Assembly: GCF_030272615.1 (NCBI RefSeq)
Contig: NC_081408.1
Span: forward strand, 60,532,114-60,596,113
Length of the DNA: 64,000 nucleotides
Direction: 5' to 3'
Source of the DNA: Cryptomeria japonica
Taxonomy: Eukaryota > Streptophyta > Pinopsida > Cupressales > Cupressaceae
The notes under the pieces were generated by a model, which was not told the DNA's origin, did not search any database, and worked only from the letters and a program-made list of their open reading frames with translations. A program made the position numbers and the translations under genes. Positions within the stretch are counted from its first letter, which is position 1, and every line of letters starts with the position of its first letter. This document shows positions 48,061-60,000 of this stretch, piece after piece.

Positions 48061-48253
48061 CCATTATGAGGAAATTTAAGACACTTGTGGATTGGAGAAG
48101 CAATGGCCTTCATGGAAGATAGCCAAGGATAGCCCAACTTCACACGAAACTGCTCAGAAGAAGGCATGATAACAAAGTCAACATCCATGGATTTAGTATG
48201 AACCTCAATAGGAAGGGTGATAGAACCAATGGTAGGACAAGAGAAGCCATCAA
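48061..48253 (-). pseudogene. Z protease fragment (gypsy aspartic protease C-terminal half)
   Basis: The minus strand reads in one frame from SITLPIEVHTKSMDVDFV through FRVKLGYPWLSSMKAI to HKCLKFPHNG and a stop. The G-x-PWL-SMKA and HKCLKFP signature is the end of the retropepsin-like domain of Tat/Athila-like gypsy elements. The active-site half is missing, because the sequence switches abruptly at 48254 to X' flank DNA. Confidence 0.75.
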
Positions 48254-48318
48254 TAATTCTTTAATTATTTAATTAAGATAATTTACTAATTCAAATCATC
48301 ACATTCTACATTACTAAT
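48254..48318 (+). repeat. Duplicated X' flank
   Basis: These 65 bases match 44952-45016, immediately left of Z-A, with about three differences, including the CTAAT that precedes each Z LTR. They show that Z-B sits in the same insertion site as Z-A. Confidence 0.88.
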
Positions 48319-49544
48319 TGTATTGGTGGGAAAATCATGAGTGATAGATCAAGAGGAAAACTACATTTTTGCTCAAAGAGAGATGAGAGTTTCACTATTG
48401 ATTATCCTTCAAGCACTTTTCACCATTACATTAGGAAGAAGGGGATAATTCATGAAATGTAATCTATCCACACAAAGCTGGTAGATTGAATTCTAAATCA
48501 ATTAAGAATGTTAAGATCATTCCCTCCTTCCTTTGTTTGATTTGGAAATGGAAATGAAGTTGAATTATGTTATGTAGTGCAAAAGTGACAAAGAATCAAT
48601 TATAACTTGAGATCGAATTATGGGATGAAGATGTGCACTTGGATCTAGCAGTAAAATGTCGAGATGAAGTCGCCTTGCGAATTTGAGGAAAATTTGCCTG
48701 GACCGTGGTCAGAATGTACACGGTCCTCCCAAAAATCCGCAAAATGCAAAGGGTTTTTTCACCTCTGCAAATGGAGCTTGGATCTGAAAGTACAGCTGTG
48801 CACCTACAACCTACACACACAAAAGAAAGGAAAATCGGTTGGGATTGGGGGTTTTCCTTTAGGTCAAACCCCAGTTTTGGAATTAACCAAGTAATGAAAG
48901 AAAGAACTTGCAAGTAGATGTAAATGATAGACTAAATTGTAAATCACCTCAAGGGAGGTTGTAGTAGCAATGTTGATAGAAGTGCTTGTGCAGAATTGAA
49001 TGTTGAAATCAATCTCCTCTTCAATGGTTGAATCCTTGACTTGAATGTAACACCTAGCCTTGAAGGGAGACATGAGAATGCTCTATGTTGGAAAAGAATG
49101 CTTGATTGCTTGTGCATACTCCAATCTTATCCAACTTCAACTTATGCAAATGAGAGGACAAATGCCCCTTAAATAAATGTTAGTGGATTTGATTTTTATC
49201 ATGGGTTGACATCAGGAGATTTTTCCCGCTCACTACACAACCCACAATACAAATTATAGGAAGGTCTTGCCCCAACATAGGGCAAGGACAGGGGCGTCAC
49301 ACCCTATCCTATGAAGACAAGGGTGCCATGCCCCTATCCTAGGGTGGACAGTGGCATCATGCCCCTATCCTACCCTTTTCTCCAGGGCAGAATGCAGACA
49401 AGGTGTTGCAGAGGCCAAGGAAGAAATTGTTTTCGCAAGCCAAGCACTCTCTAGTCTTCGATCAGGCTAGAGGATTCGATTTCATGTGCGTGAGGACCCT
49501 AATGCAGTAAAAACTTGCTAGGGTTGCAATTTTATGACACTACA
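48319..49544 (-). mobile_element. LTR Z-B (solo LTR)
   Basis: 1226 bp, from TGTATTGGTGG to GACACTACA on the plus strand. CTAAT lies on both sides (48314-48318 and 49545-49549), so it is a complete solo LTR in X'. Confidence 0.9.
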
Positions 49545-50460
49545 CTAATTATCCAATTTCCATTCTTTAATCATTTCATCATTCAAATCCATCTCAAATA
49601 TTATTTACATGTTAATTATTTAATTAATTGTGATTTACTCCTTAGTTAAATAATCTTTATTATTTAATTAAGCTCATTTCTAATGTTTAAATAATTTTAT
49701 TTAAATTATTAATTAATTATTCCTTGAATTCCCAAAATTCTAATTCTAATTAGTTTCATTTCATCAAATTAACATTTCACCAATTGTGAATTTCAATTAA
49801 TCTCATGTGCATTTCAGCATTCGAGAACCCAAATTCAAATGGAAATCAAAATGAAATTGAATTTCAAATCAATATCCTACAACACATGCTGAAAATAATA
49901 ACTGGTTGATCTAATTAGTTAACCAATCAGTTAACTCAATTAACTCTTCAATCTCCTTCAATCATTTTTTTCTGACTAATAAGTTATCTTTGAATCAAAT
50001 CAGTCATCTCTCAATCAACTCAATCAATTGGCTAATCTATTCAGTTCATTAGCCAATCTATTTAGTTGACTCCCTAATCAAATGAGTTAATAAATCAATT
50101 AAGATGAGTTCACTGATCAATCTAAATCAGTTGACTATCAATCAGGACTTGAGTTCAAATCCTCATCCCTTCTATGTTGAAAATATATATAAACAACATC
50201 ATTTTCTCAATCATCCAGAATCACAATCTTCAAAAAATTGTCTAATCTATGTAGGAATCCCAGTGAAACATTTGAGAGACACCTACAAGCACAATTCAGA
50301 GAAGCATAATGGAAGCAAAGATGCAAGATGAGGGAGTCTTTATTTGAATTCATTTCTTATTTTATATTGATTTTCATTGATTATGTTTGATGTTTGTTAA
50401 TTAGTTGAGAATTAGTGATTTGTTCTTATTTACTAATTATCTTAATACATATGACATTCA

Positions 50461-50721
50461 GGCATGAAAACAATCATTACAAGAAGCAAAGAGAAGGTTA
50501 CATTTTCGGGTATAACAAATAAATCAACATCCGCTTCAAGAAAATACAACTTAGTGGAACAATTATAAAAGATACCCACTAAAATTTCAATTTTGGAGCT
50601 CCTAAAAGATTCACCTATGCATAAGGAAATATTGGAGAAAGTTCTAGTAGAAACAATGGTCTCAAAAGACCTAGATGTGGATCAATTCCAAAACATGGTG
50701 GGACACCTCATAACCCCATGG
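50461..50721 (+). pseudogene. T element gag-protease linker, second fragment
   Basis: Open except for one stop near 50569. It starts MKTIITRSKEKVTFSGIT and continues through ISILELLKDSPMHKEILEKVL to QNMVGHLITP, a linker before the gypsy protease. It repeats the last ~15 residues of the gag fragment before X', so it is not a simple continuation. It is cut at 50722 by the chromovirus LTR. Confidence 0.75.
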
Positions 50722-52272
50722 TGCAGGAGCACCTAGTTTTTAACCTAGTTTGTGGATGCATTTTCAAAATTTTGGTGTGATAGTCCATATTTTGGATTAG
50801 TGTTTGAATAATGGACTAATTAAAGGTCCACTTATGTGTTTAATAGTCATTTGAAGGATGATTGTCACTTAGGTTGTGTGTTTGCTCAAATTTGGCCTAT
50901 GGGCCCTTGTAAGCCTAGAATGGCATAAATTTGTATTTTGATGTAAAATGTCTAGTAAAGACTCATTAGGAATTTAGGAATGTCATTTTAATGTTATAAT
51001 GTCATCCTAGGAGGTTTAGTATAAGTAAAAATGCACATTTAAGCAAAAGTTGTCATTGTTGCTTGACAACTTTTTGCAACTTTTTGAGCAATTTTGCATT
51101 TTTGAGAAAATTGGTGGTTAGGAAACCGATGGAGAGTTGGTTAGGATCAAAATGGCATATAAAATGCTTTGAGAATGATTGTACACAGGTTGGAAAATCC
51201 TTGAGCAAGTTTGAATAGATTTTGAAGACAATTTTTCAGATTTTAACTTGTATTTTTCTCATTTTTGGAGCAGCGGTCCATACCAAATGGATTGACCTTG
51301 CTACTATTCTTTCATGGTTGTTTGGTGTATGATATTGTATTTCTTAGAAGGTGTTTTTAATTTCTTTTAGTGTAGGTTGAAGTGTGTTTACAAATTTGTT
51401 TTGCTCTCAGCCTGAGCAAGGGTTCAAGAGCCTAGTCATGGTTCCAACTTGATATCCATTGAGTTTTGCTCAATAACCCTTGGGATTCAAGTTATGGAAC
51501 CCTTGTACACTTTATATATTCTTTGTAATGGCTTGGAAGATGTTTGGAAGCAATTTGACATCATTTCCTAGGTGAGCTCAATCATAGCCCAGTTAGGAAA
51601 ATGATTGAAAATGTTGCATATGCTTGCAGGGATGAGCAATTGTGAATGTGCCAAGTGTTTGGCATAGAAGTGTGATGCAGGGTAGAGCATAAGTGAAGAG
51701 GTGGAGGAGTGAAAGTGTGTATAAGCCACTAAAATCCTTTGAAGAAGGCTTCTAACTTTAAAACCCTCAAAAGTGCCATTTTTGGGATTCGTACCAGTAC
51801 GGACATAACTGACTGTCTCACCTAGTGGATCCAAAAGGGTACTCAGATCACCAAAGATGTTGGGAGTTCCTTTGAGTTATTTTTGAATAGTTTCCTAAAA
51901 ACCAGCAAGGTAGGGCTAATTGGGGCTCTAGGGCTACTAGGCCTAGAAAATAGGAGAAAGAGGGAGCGATGAGAAAATAATGACAAGCCTATTGAAGAAC
52001 CTTTTGAAAGGAGTTGAAACAACTATGGAATACCCCCTACAACCCCTGAAAGTACATGTTAGAAGTTTGGAAAGATTAATGGTTGGATTTACCCTTGTGA
52101 ATCTCAACCATGCTTGAAGCAACTATTGAGCACAAATTGATAGGGAGCACTCCAAGAGAGTTTGAATGTTTGATTTTTTAAAAGACAATGAAGAGTGATA
52201 GGAGCCCACTAAAACATCATTCAACTACCCATTGAACAAGGTGAAACTCTCCTTGAGACCCTCTCCCTATCA
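50722..52272 (+). mobile_element. 5' LTR of chromovirus
   Basis: Starts TGCAGGAGCACCTAG and ends CTCCCTATCA, 1551 bp, followed by the primer site. It matches 63580-64000. The 5-bp flank is CATGG; the partner flank is outside the window. Confidence 0.85.
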
Positions 52273-52275
52273 AAG

Positions 52276-52287
52276 TGGTATCAGAGC
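52276..52287 (+). promoter_or_regulatory. Primer-binding site of chromovirus (tRNA-iMet)
   Basis: Exact TGGTATCAGAGC three bases after the LTR end. Confidence 0.93.
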
Positions 52288-52315
52288 AACCTAATATTTG
52301 GGAAGAAGCCAATTC

Positions 52316-53716
52316 ATGTCAGAGACTGAGTCAGTAGGAGAAAATAGCCACAGGATGGTGACCAATGCAGAGTTATCCAAGAAGGTAGAAGACCAAGAGG
52401 AAGAGAATAGACTCCTTAGGGTAAGATTACAACAATTGGAGAGTAAACTACACATAGTTGAAGATAAGACTGAGAAGGTGACAATCAAAGTCAATGGAGG
52501 GAAGGGTAAAGAAGTAGTAGAAGAGGATAGTACACTTGAACCAGATCCTGTTCTACCTAAAGAGCATTTCCTTAGAGCCATCAAAGCCTTAAGAGGAAAG
52601 TCCTTAGAAGGAGTGCCACTTTTTTGTGAAAAAATGGAACCAGAAGTAGTCATGGAATGGATTGAAGGATTGGAGAATCAATTTGAATGTGATGGGATTA
52701 GTGAAGCACGAAAGGTGAAGGTAGCCAAATCTAGATTGAGAGGAGCAACCTTGACTTGGTGGAAGTTCATCCAAGATGAGAGACAAAAGGAGGGTAAGAA
52801 CCCAATTGCCACCTGGAAAGGAATGCTAGCCAAGGTGAAAGAAGCATATATCCCTAAAGACTATGAAATTAAATTACACAAGAAGAGACAAAACTTGAGA
52901 CAAAGAGAGCTAGATGTGAGTAGCTACACTGAGGAACTTTAGAAGTTGTGTTTGAGATCCAAGGTGGTGGAAGATGAAAGCATCAAGGTAGCCAAGTATT
53001 TGAATGGCTTGAGATGGAATATACAAGAAGAGTTGAGTTTGTTGTGTCCTAGTACTATTAATAAGTGCTATCAATTGGCACTCAAGGTGGAAGAGAAGAG
53101 TAAAAATAAACAAAAGCAAAGCAATAGAGGCAAAGGTAGGGGAAGAAATGGTAGAGGTCGTAGGGGTATCTATGGTGGAATAAATGTAGACCAAATATCC
53201 TAAGGGGAATCCAAGTTGGTAGAGAAAGGTGGGGATTCCAATAGCAAGAGCAGTTAGAGAGGAAGGGGATCTAGCAACTCTAGTAGAGGAAGGTCTAGTG
53301 GATCAGGAAGAGGGTCCTATTTCACCATAATGAAGTGCTACAATTGCCATCAACCTAGATACCAAACCTATAGATTCCCTAAGAAGTCTTCTTCATCCCA
53401 AGCAGGTGAGAGGAGAGTAAACTATATTCAAGAAGATGCAACAAATGTGAAGGCATCAGAAGTAAATTTAGATTCAGAGGTTGGAGAGAATCTCATGATG
53501 AGAAGAGTCTTGATCAAAGAATGGGTTAAGGAGGAACCTAACCAAATAAGATCCTTGTTTAAGATAAAGTGCAAGATTATGGGAAAAGTGTGTAGAGTGG
53601 TGGTGGATTCAAGGTCCACTAATAACATAGTGTTAGAAGAAGTAGTGAGAAAGCTCAACCTACAAATAATCCCACATAGTGATCCTTATAGGGTTACTTG
53701 GCTCAACAAGTGGTAG
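52316..53716 (+). pseudogene. Chromovirus gag and protease, broken
   Basis: The ATG at 52316 (MSETESVG) is the first suitable start after the primer site. A short coiled coil (residues ~20-50) precedes the gag domain (WIEGLENQFECDGISE; ATLTWWKFIQDE; YTEEL). A basic Gly/Arg linker follows, then a degenerate knuckle, CYNCHQPRYQTYRF, with His and the last Cys replaced. The protease has VVVDSRSTNN, where DSG is changed to DSR at the catalytic triad. Stops lie at 52940, 53201 and 53714, all in one frame. The protein would form the particle and its protease. Confidence 0.88.
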
Positions 53717-53801
53717 CATGTTCTTGTGAATGAACAAACTTGGGTGGAGTTCACTATATGAGGCTACAAGGACAAAATCTTGTGTGACATCTTACCAATA
53801 G

Positions 53802-55957
53802 ATGCTTATACTTATCAAAAAAAATTGGATCACTTATAAATTTCAGTCCATAGAAGACCAAGAAGAGGGCAGATCTAAGGGTCCTAATGTGCTGCTAGTT
53901 GGTGAGAAGGAGTTCATTAACACACTTAAGGAAGGAGAAGGAGTGGGGTTTGCACTTGTAGTAAAACCAAAAGAAGAAAACAAGGATAAGAAAGTATGCA
54001 TTCACAATGAAGTGCAACAGATTCTAAATAAGTTTAAAGACATTATTAGTGATGGAACACCTACAACCTTACCTCCTCAACATGCCATAAGCTACCAAAT
54101 TGACTTCATACCTAGAGTCTCATTTCCTAATAAAGAAGATTATAAAATGACATCGAAGAAGAATAAAGAGGTATCCAAGCAAATACAATAACTATTGGAC
54201 AATGGACTGATAAGTAAAAGCATCAGCCCATGTGCAATTCCCACCATTTTGGCCCCAAAGAAGAGGGGTACTTGGAGACTTTGCACCGATTCTAGAGCTA
54301 TCAACCCGATTACAATCAGGTATAGATTTCCCATTCCAAGGATTGAAGATTTTATGGATAGCTTAGGAGGTGTTGAATACTTCACCAAGATAGACCTCAA
54401 GAGTGGTTACCACCAAATCAGAATCAAGGAGGGAGATTAATGGAAGACAACATTCAAAAACACAGAAGGACTTTATGAATGGCTTGTTATGCCATTTGGA
54501 CTCACAAATGCCCCTAGCACATTCATGAGACTCATGAATGAAGTACCCAAGGATTACATTGGTAAATTTGTTGTTGTTTATTTAGATGAAATATTGATTT
54601 TTAGCAAGTTTAAAGCTGAACATCTTAAGCATATAGAGATTGTATTAAAGAAACTATGTGATGAGAAACTAACCATCAATTTTGAGAAATGTGAGTTCAT
54701 GAAAAAGGAGTTGATATATCTTGGGTTTGTAATCTCAAGAGGTGATTTGAAGATGGGTACCTCTAAAATGGAAGCCATAATTAGTTGGCCTACACCTAAG
54801 ACAGCAAGTGAAGTAAGGATTTTTCATGGCTTGGCACAATTCTATAGGAAGTTTGTTAGAGGGTTTAGTGAGCTACGTGCACCCATGCTTGACACAATCA
54901 AAGGAGGTGTGAAGACTAAGTTCCAATGGACAAAAGAAGCACAAAGAGGATTTGATCTCTTGAAGACAAAGGTGGCTACTTAACTGGTACTAGTTCTTCC
55001 AAGCTTTGACAAGCTCTTCACCATTGAATGTGATAGAAGCAACATAGTAGTTGGAGATGTCTTAAGTCAAGAGAATAGACTGGTTGCATTTTTCTGTGAG
55101 AAGCTCAATGATGCCAAGAAAAGGTATTCCTCTTATGATTTGGAGTTGTATGCACTTGTTCAATCTCTTAGGAAGTGAAGGCATTATTTGCCGCCTAAAG
55201 AATTTGTGGTTTATATTGATAACCAAGCTCTTAGTTTTCTCAATTCTCAAGAAAAATTGAATCAAGGACATATCAAATGGGTAGAGTATTTGCAATCATA
55301 TACTTTCACCATTAAACACAAGAAGGGTCAATGCAATAAAGTTTTTGATGCATTAAGTAGAAGGTTGCTAGCATTTCAAGAAGTGCAGCTCAAAAGCATT
55401 GTAGTGGATAGCTTCAAGGGGTTATACCAAGATGATGAAGACTTTACTGCTGTCCACAAGGTTTTTCAAGAGTTTAGAAATCATTTTCATAGTGAATATG
55501 AATATTTCACCTTACAAGATGGTCTTTTGTTTAAAGGGGGACAACTTTGTGTAACTAAAGGGTCTATGAGAGAAAATTTGATGCAAGAGAAGCATAATGG
55601 TTGCCTAAGTGGACATTTTGGCTTGAACAAGACTTTGGAACATGTCCAAAGATTCTACTATTGGCCTAAGATGCAAAGGGATATGAGGAAATATGCGAAG
55701 CAATGTGTAGTTTTCCAAAGAGCCAAGGGTACTTCTTCTAGTGTTGGTATTTATCAGCCCTTACCTATCCCTAACTGACTATGGGAATGTGTAAGTATGG
55801 ATTTTGTTGTTGGTTTTCCTAAGACCAAATCAAGATTTGATAGCATCTATGTTGTGGTAGATAGATTTAGCAAAATGGCCCATTTTATTCCATGTATGGT
55901 GACTCATGATGCTAGCCATATTTCTCATTTGTTTTTCAAGGAAGTCATTAGGATTAA
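53802..55957 (+). pseudogene. Chromovirus reverse transcriptase, RNase H and integrase N-terminal half, broken
   Basis: The frame changes near 53800. It holds reverse transcriptase ([44 protein letters not shown]). The catalytic YLDD is altered to YLDE. RNase H follows ([43 protein letters not shown]). The integrase zinc part has HFG...YYWP and CVVFQRAK, where the second zinc Cys is Phe. The first catalytic Asp is in MDFVVGFP. Stops occur at about 54189, 54438, 54981, 55176 and 55776. At 55957 copia-2 interrupts it between the first and second integrase Asp. Confidence 0.92.
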
Positions 55958-57022
55958 TGTTGGTATTTTGGTATGGTTTTGTCATTGATGTCAACACCTA
56001 CTAAAAACTAGCACTTTGGAGATCCAGAAACATTCACCGGCAAGCAAGTAAATTGTACAATAGTTACTGGTATATGGTACACTAGTAGGATATAATGTTC
56101 ATCGACACCTGGAATGATATGGAGGACACTTGGTAATGTTGAAGACATCATGTGGACACTTTGTTTTGAAGAATTAATCATTGGTATATTCATATTTGCA
56201 TATTTTCTTTTACTGACAAATAGGTCCAGGTTATCTAGGGTTACACCGGCAGGTTTATCTTTTCCAGATCAGCATCGCACGCTATGGAGATGATTTATTA
56301 TTGTTGTAAATGCATTAAGATGACATGTTCAATCGGTTATTGCATCGGATATTATATTGTTTGTAAAATGATTTTATTGTAATATCTTGTAGAGCCGACC
56401 TACTAAAATTGGTCTTAGGGTATGGTATATATGTAAGATCTTATTTGTAAGATCAAGTGTGGAATGCGAAAAAGAATTGAGTGAAGGTATATGTGAGATC
56501 AAGCAAAGGTATACACGAAGACATCATTTGAAGGTGAAGTTAGGTTTTTGTAGAAGCATATCAGCATTACACCAGTACTGAATCTAGCATATGAAGATGT
56601 TATTTTGTGCAGTACATTCTTATTGGATTTAACCACAACTGTAGTCAGTGTGACTCCCATTTTGTGATTGAGTAGTGAGCTCTAGGCTGTTGGCCTTTCT
56701 GCATGTGTAGACCCGATTATGTACACTTACTATCTGCAGTAGTATCATCTGATTGTGGGTAAGGTTTCCCACCGTGGTTTTTCCCCTTACAGGGTTTCCA
56801 CATACAAATATTGGTGTTATGTGTTGTGGATGACTTTATGTTTATGTTTCATGCATTAATCCTTACCGGTATAGCAATTTACTATTAACACTGTCTACCG
56901 GCACACTTAACTGGTTCACCGGTATTAAGCATCAAGTTGGTTAGTTAGTTTTTGGTTTGAATTTATTAGACAACTGATTCACCCCCCCCCCTCCCCCTCT
57001 CAGTTGTCTCTGAGACCTAACA
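55958..57022 (+). mobile_element. 5' LTR of copia-2
   Basis: 1065 bp, TGTTGGTATTTTGG to GACCTAACA. It is preceded by ATTAA (55953-55957), which also follows the 3' LTR. By hand I counted about 50 differences from the 3' LTR (roughly 5 percent), mostly transitions. Confidence 0.96.
56968..57009 (+). promoter_or_regulatory. U5 hairpin with C-rich loop in copia-2
   Basis: AGACAACTG and CAGTTGTCT form a perfect 9-bp stem around ATTCACCCCCCCCC plus CTCCCCCTCT. It ends 13 bases before the LTR end. In the 3' LTR two stem positions are mutated. Confidence 0.7.
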
Positions 57023-57024
57023 AT

Positions 57025-57036
57025 TGGTATCAGAGC
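57025..57036 (+). promoter_or_regulatory. Primer-binding site of copia-2 (tRNA-iMet)
   Basis: Exact TGGTATCAGAGC two bases after the LTR. Confidence 0.95.
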
Positions 57037-57078
57037 CTAGTCCTCTTTTGCAGAAGTTTAACAACTTGAGGAGATCCA

Positions 57079-60000
57079 ATGTCTACTAATTGTTTCAGGA
57101 AGGACAGTCCTAAGCTTGATGGAACCAACTATGGGATATGGAAGATCAGAATGGAGACACATCTGAATTGCATTGGTAAAGACATCTGGGAAGTTACTAA
57201 GAATGGTTATACTACTGCTGTAGCTGGTCAGACTACTCCAACTACCTTAGCTAAAGATGAAGAAAATGATTCCAAAGCAAGAGAAGCACTTTTGAGCACA
57301 TTATCAGATCAACAAATCATGGGATTATCAGATAGGTCTACTACTAAAGCTATTTGGGATCATTTGGAAACACTGAATGAAGGAGATTCCATAGTCAAGA
57401 TTGCAAAACTTGAAAGCTTTCGAGTCAGGTATGAACATTAGAAAATGGAAGAAGATGAAAGGATTTCTACTTTTATGGAAAGAGTAAATGAAATTGTTTT
57501 GGGTATTAAATGTTGTGGAGGAACTTTTAGTGAGGATGAAATTGTTTCAAAAATCTTGAGAGGTTTGCCACCGGCATATAAAATGAAGGTTACTGCTATA
57601 AATGAGTTGAGAAAAATGCCTAATACATCAGTAACTAGGGATACATTGATTGGAAAACTTTCAGCCTTTGAAATAGAGGAATTTGGTCCTTTTGCTACTA
57701 TAAAGACAGATTTGGCCTTTAAAGCATCAACATCATCTACTCCATCATTTGACAAATCAGACTGGAGAGCCTTTTATGCAAGAGAACTTGAAGAATCCAG
57801 AAAGGAGAATGAAGAGCTTGAAGAGCTTGAAGCATTATTTGCAAGAAAAATGTCAAAAGGTCCAATTGGAAGTAATTATGAAGGTAAAGCACCCTTTAAA
57901 TGTTTTAACTGCAATAAGATTGGTCATATGGCTTCGAGATCCCCTGATAGACATGCTAGACTAAGAGAAGAAGCTAGAAGAACATACAAGCCTAATCCTG
58001 AATATCAGAGATACAGATTTAAGAAGAACAAAGACAAATCTTGTTACATTGCTAGTGAAGGTGTGACTGATGATTTTGATGAGGATCCAGCAAACAATGG
58101 ATGGGTTTTTGGTCCTATAACAGAAGATCAACCAACACCTACTGCTCAACCAGTAGAACAAGCCCTAGTAGCTAAAATTGAAGCAAAGGATGAATGGATC
58201 ATTGATTCAGGATGCTCACATCATATGACTGGAGACAAAGGTAAATTCTTGAACTTTCAAGAATACAATGGAGGTTTAGTAAGATTTGGAGATGACAAAG
58301 CCTGTTCAATCAAAGGTAAGGGTTCAATATCTCTTGATGGTAAGCATAACACTGACAATGTCTACTATATTGAAGGATTAAAGGATAATCTTTTAAGTGT
58401 TGGTCAATTAGTTGAGAAGGGATTTCAGTTACAATTTAAAAATGGAAAATGTAAAATCATGAATAGAACTGGTTTGGAAATTGCAACCGGTAATTAGACT
58501 AGAGTCAATATCTTTCATTTGAATTACAATGAAAAGACATGCTTAATTGCACATATAGATGAAAGTTGGTTATGGCATAAGAGACTATGTCATGTAAACT
58601 TTGATTGCATGGTAAAAATGAGTACTTCTAAGGGAGTTAGAGATCTACCTAAAATTGTGAAACCTCATAATACAATTTCTAAGGAATGTCAATTTGGAAA
58701 ACAAGTTAGAGCTAGTTTCAAAAGTATTCCAGAAAAATCCAATAATGCTCTTGATTTAATTCACACTGATTTATGTGGTCCAGGTAGAACTAGAAGCTTA
58801 CAAGGTGATAGATATTTTATGCTAATTATTGATGATTATTCTAGAATGTGTTGGGTTACTTTTCTTAGAGAAAAATCAGAAGCACTTGGAAAGTTCAAAA
58901 TATTCAAAGCAAATGTTGAAAAAGAAACCGGTAAGAAAATCAAATGTTTAAGATCAGATCAAGGAGGAGAATTCACATCTAAGGAATTTAATACATTCTA
59001 TGAAGTGAATGGAATTAGAATACAGTTATCAGCACCTCGGACACCACAACAAAACGGAGTTGTTGAAAGGAAAAATAGAACTATCTTGGATGCAGCAAGA
59101 AGTATGTTATCAGAAGCAAATCTACCACATGTGTATTGGAGAGAGGTAGTTAGCACTGTTGTCTATACATTCAACAAAGTTCACATCAAAGGTGAAACTG
59201 GTAAGACCCCTCATGAATTATGGTTTGGTAATACTCCTACTCTTAAGTATTTCAGAATTTTTGGAAGTAAATGTTATATTAGAAGAGATGAGTATATTGG
59301 CAAATTTGATCGTAGAAGTGATGAATGAATTTTTCTTGGTTATTCATCTAAGAGCAAGGCATATAGATGTTTTAATAAGAGATTGCAGAAAATTGTTGAG
59401 AGTACAAATGTAAAGATTGATGAACAATTCAGAGGAACTTCAAGGTACATAGACTCTAAACCAGCAACAGAAATTGTGACAAATGAACCTATACTGAATC
59501 CACCGGTACAAAATGAAGATCCAGTTACTCTGGTAACATCATAAGATTCCACAGTAATTGAAGAACATCAACAAACTAAGACACCCCAGTATGTAAGATT
59601 GAATAATTCTAAAGATCAGATAATTGGAAACAAATTTAAAGGAGTTATGACAAGAGGAAGATTGGAAAATGAAGAGGTATGTCTTATTTCTAAAATTGAA
59701 CCATCATCTATCACTGAGGCATGTGAAGATAAATTTTGGATTAAAGCAATGGAAGAAGAATTAGGACAAATTGAGAAAAATAATACTTGGACATTAGTTC
59801 CCCAACCTAAAGATAAAAATGTAATTGGAACCAAATGGGTATTTAGAAACAAACTTAATGAAGATGGTAAGGTTGTTAGAAATAAAGCAAGACTAGTGTG
59901 TAAGGGATATTCTTAGAGAGAAGGAGTTGATCACAATGAAACCTTTGCACTTGTAGCCAGAATTTAGGCAGTTATATTATTCTTAGCTTTTGCAGCTCAC

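Larger units (their letters stand above)
44893..50460 (+). mobile_element. X-family solo LTR X', split by Z locus
   Basis: Starts TGTAGATGCCTAAAAATGTCTC, like the X LTR in the opposite orientation, and ends CATATGACATTCA. The X' parts total ~1.03 kb (44893-45016 and 49550-50460). The rest is the Z insertion. No 5-bp target duplication is present. Instead, both flanks carry the same ~50-bp gag-linker segment of T (before 44893 and after 50461). Confidence 0.75.

Noticed and set aside
44952-49544. Z-A and Z-B as the ordinary LTR pair of one element
   Set aside because: No primer site follows Z-B on the minus strand, and the X' flank with CTAAT lies between the internal region and Z-B. The pair is rearranged, not simple.
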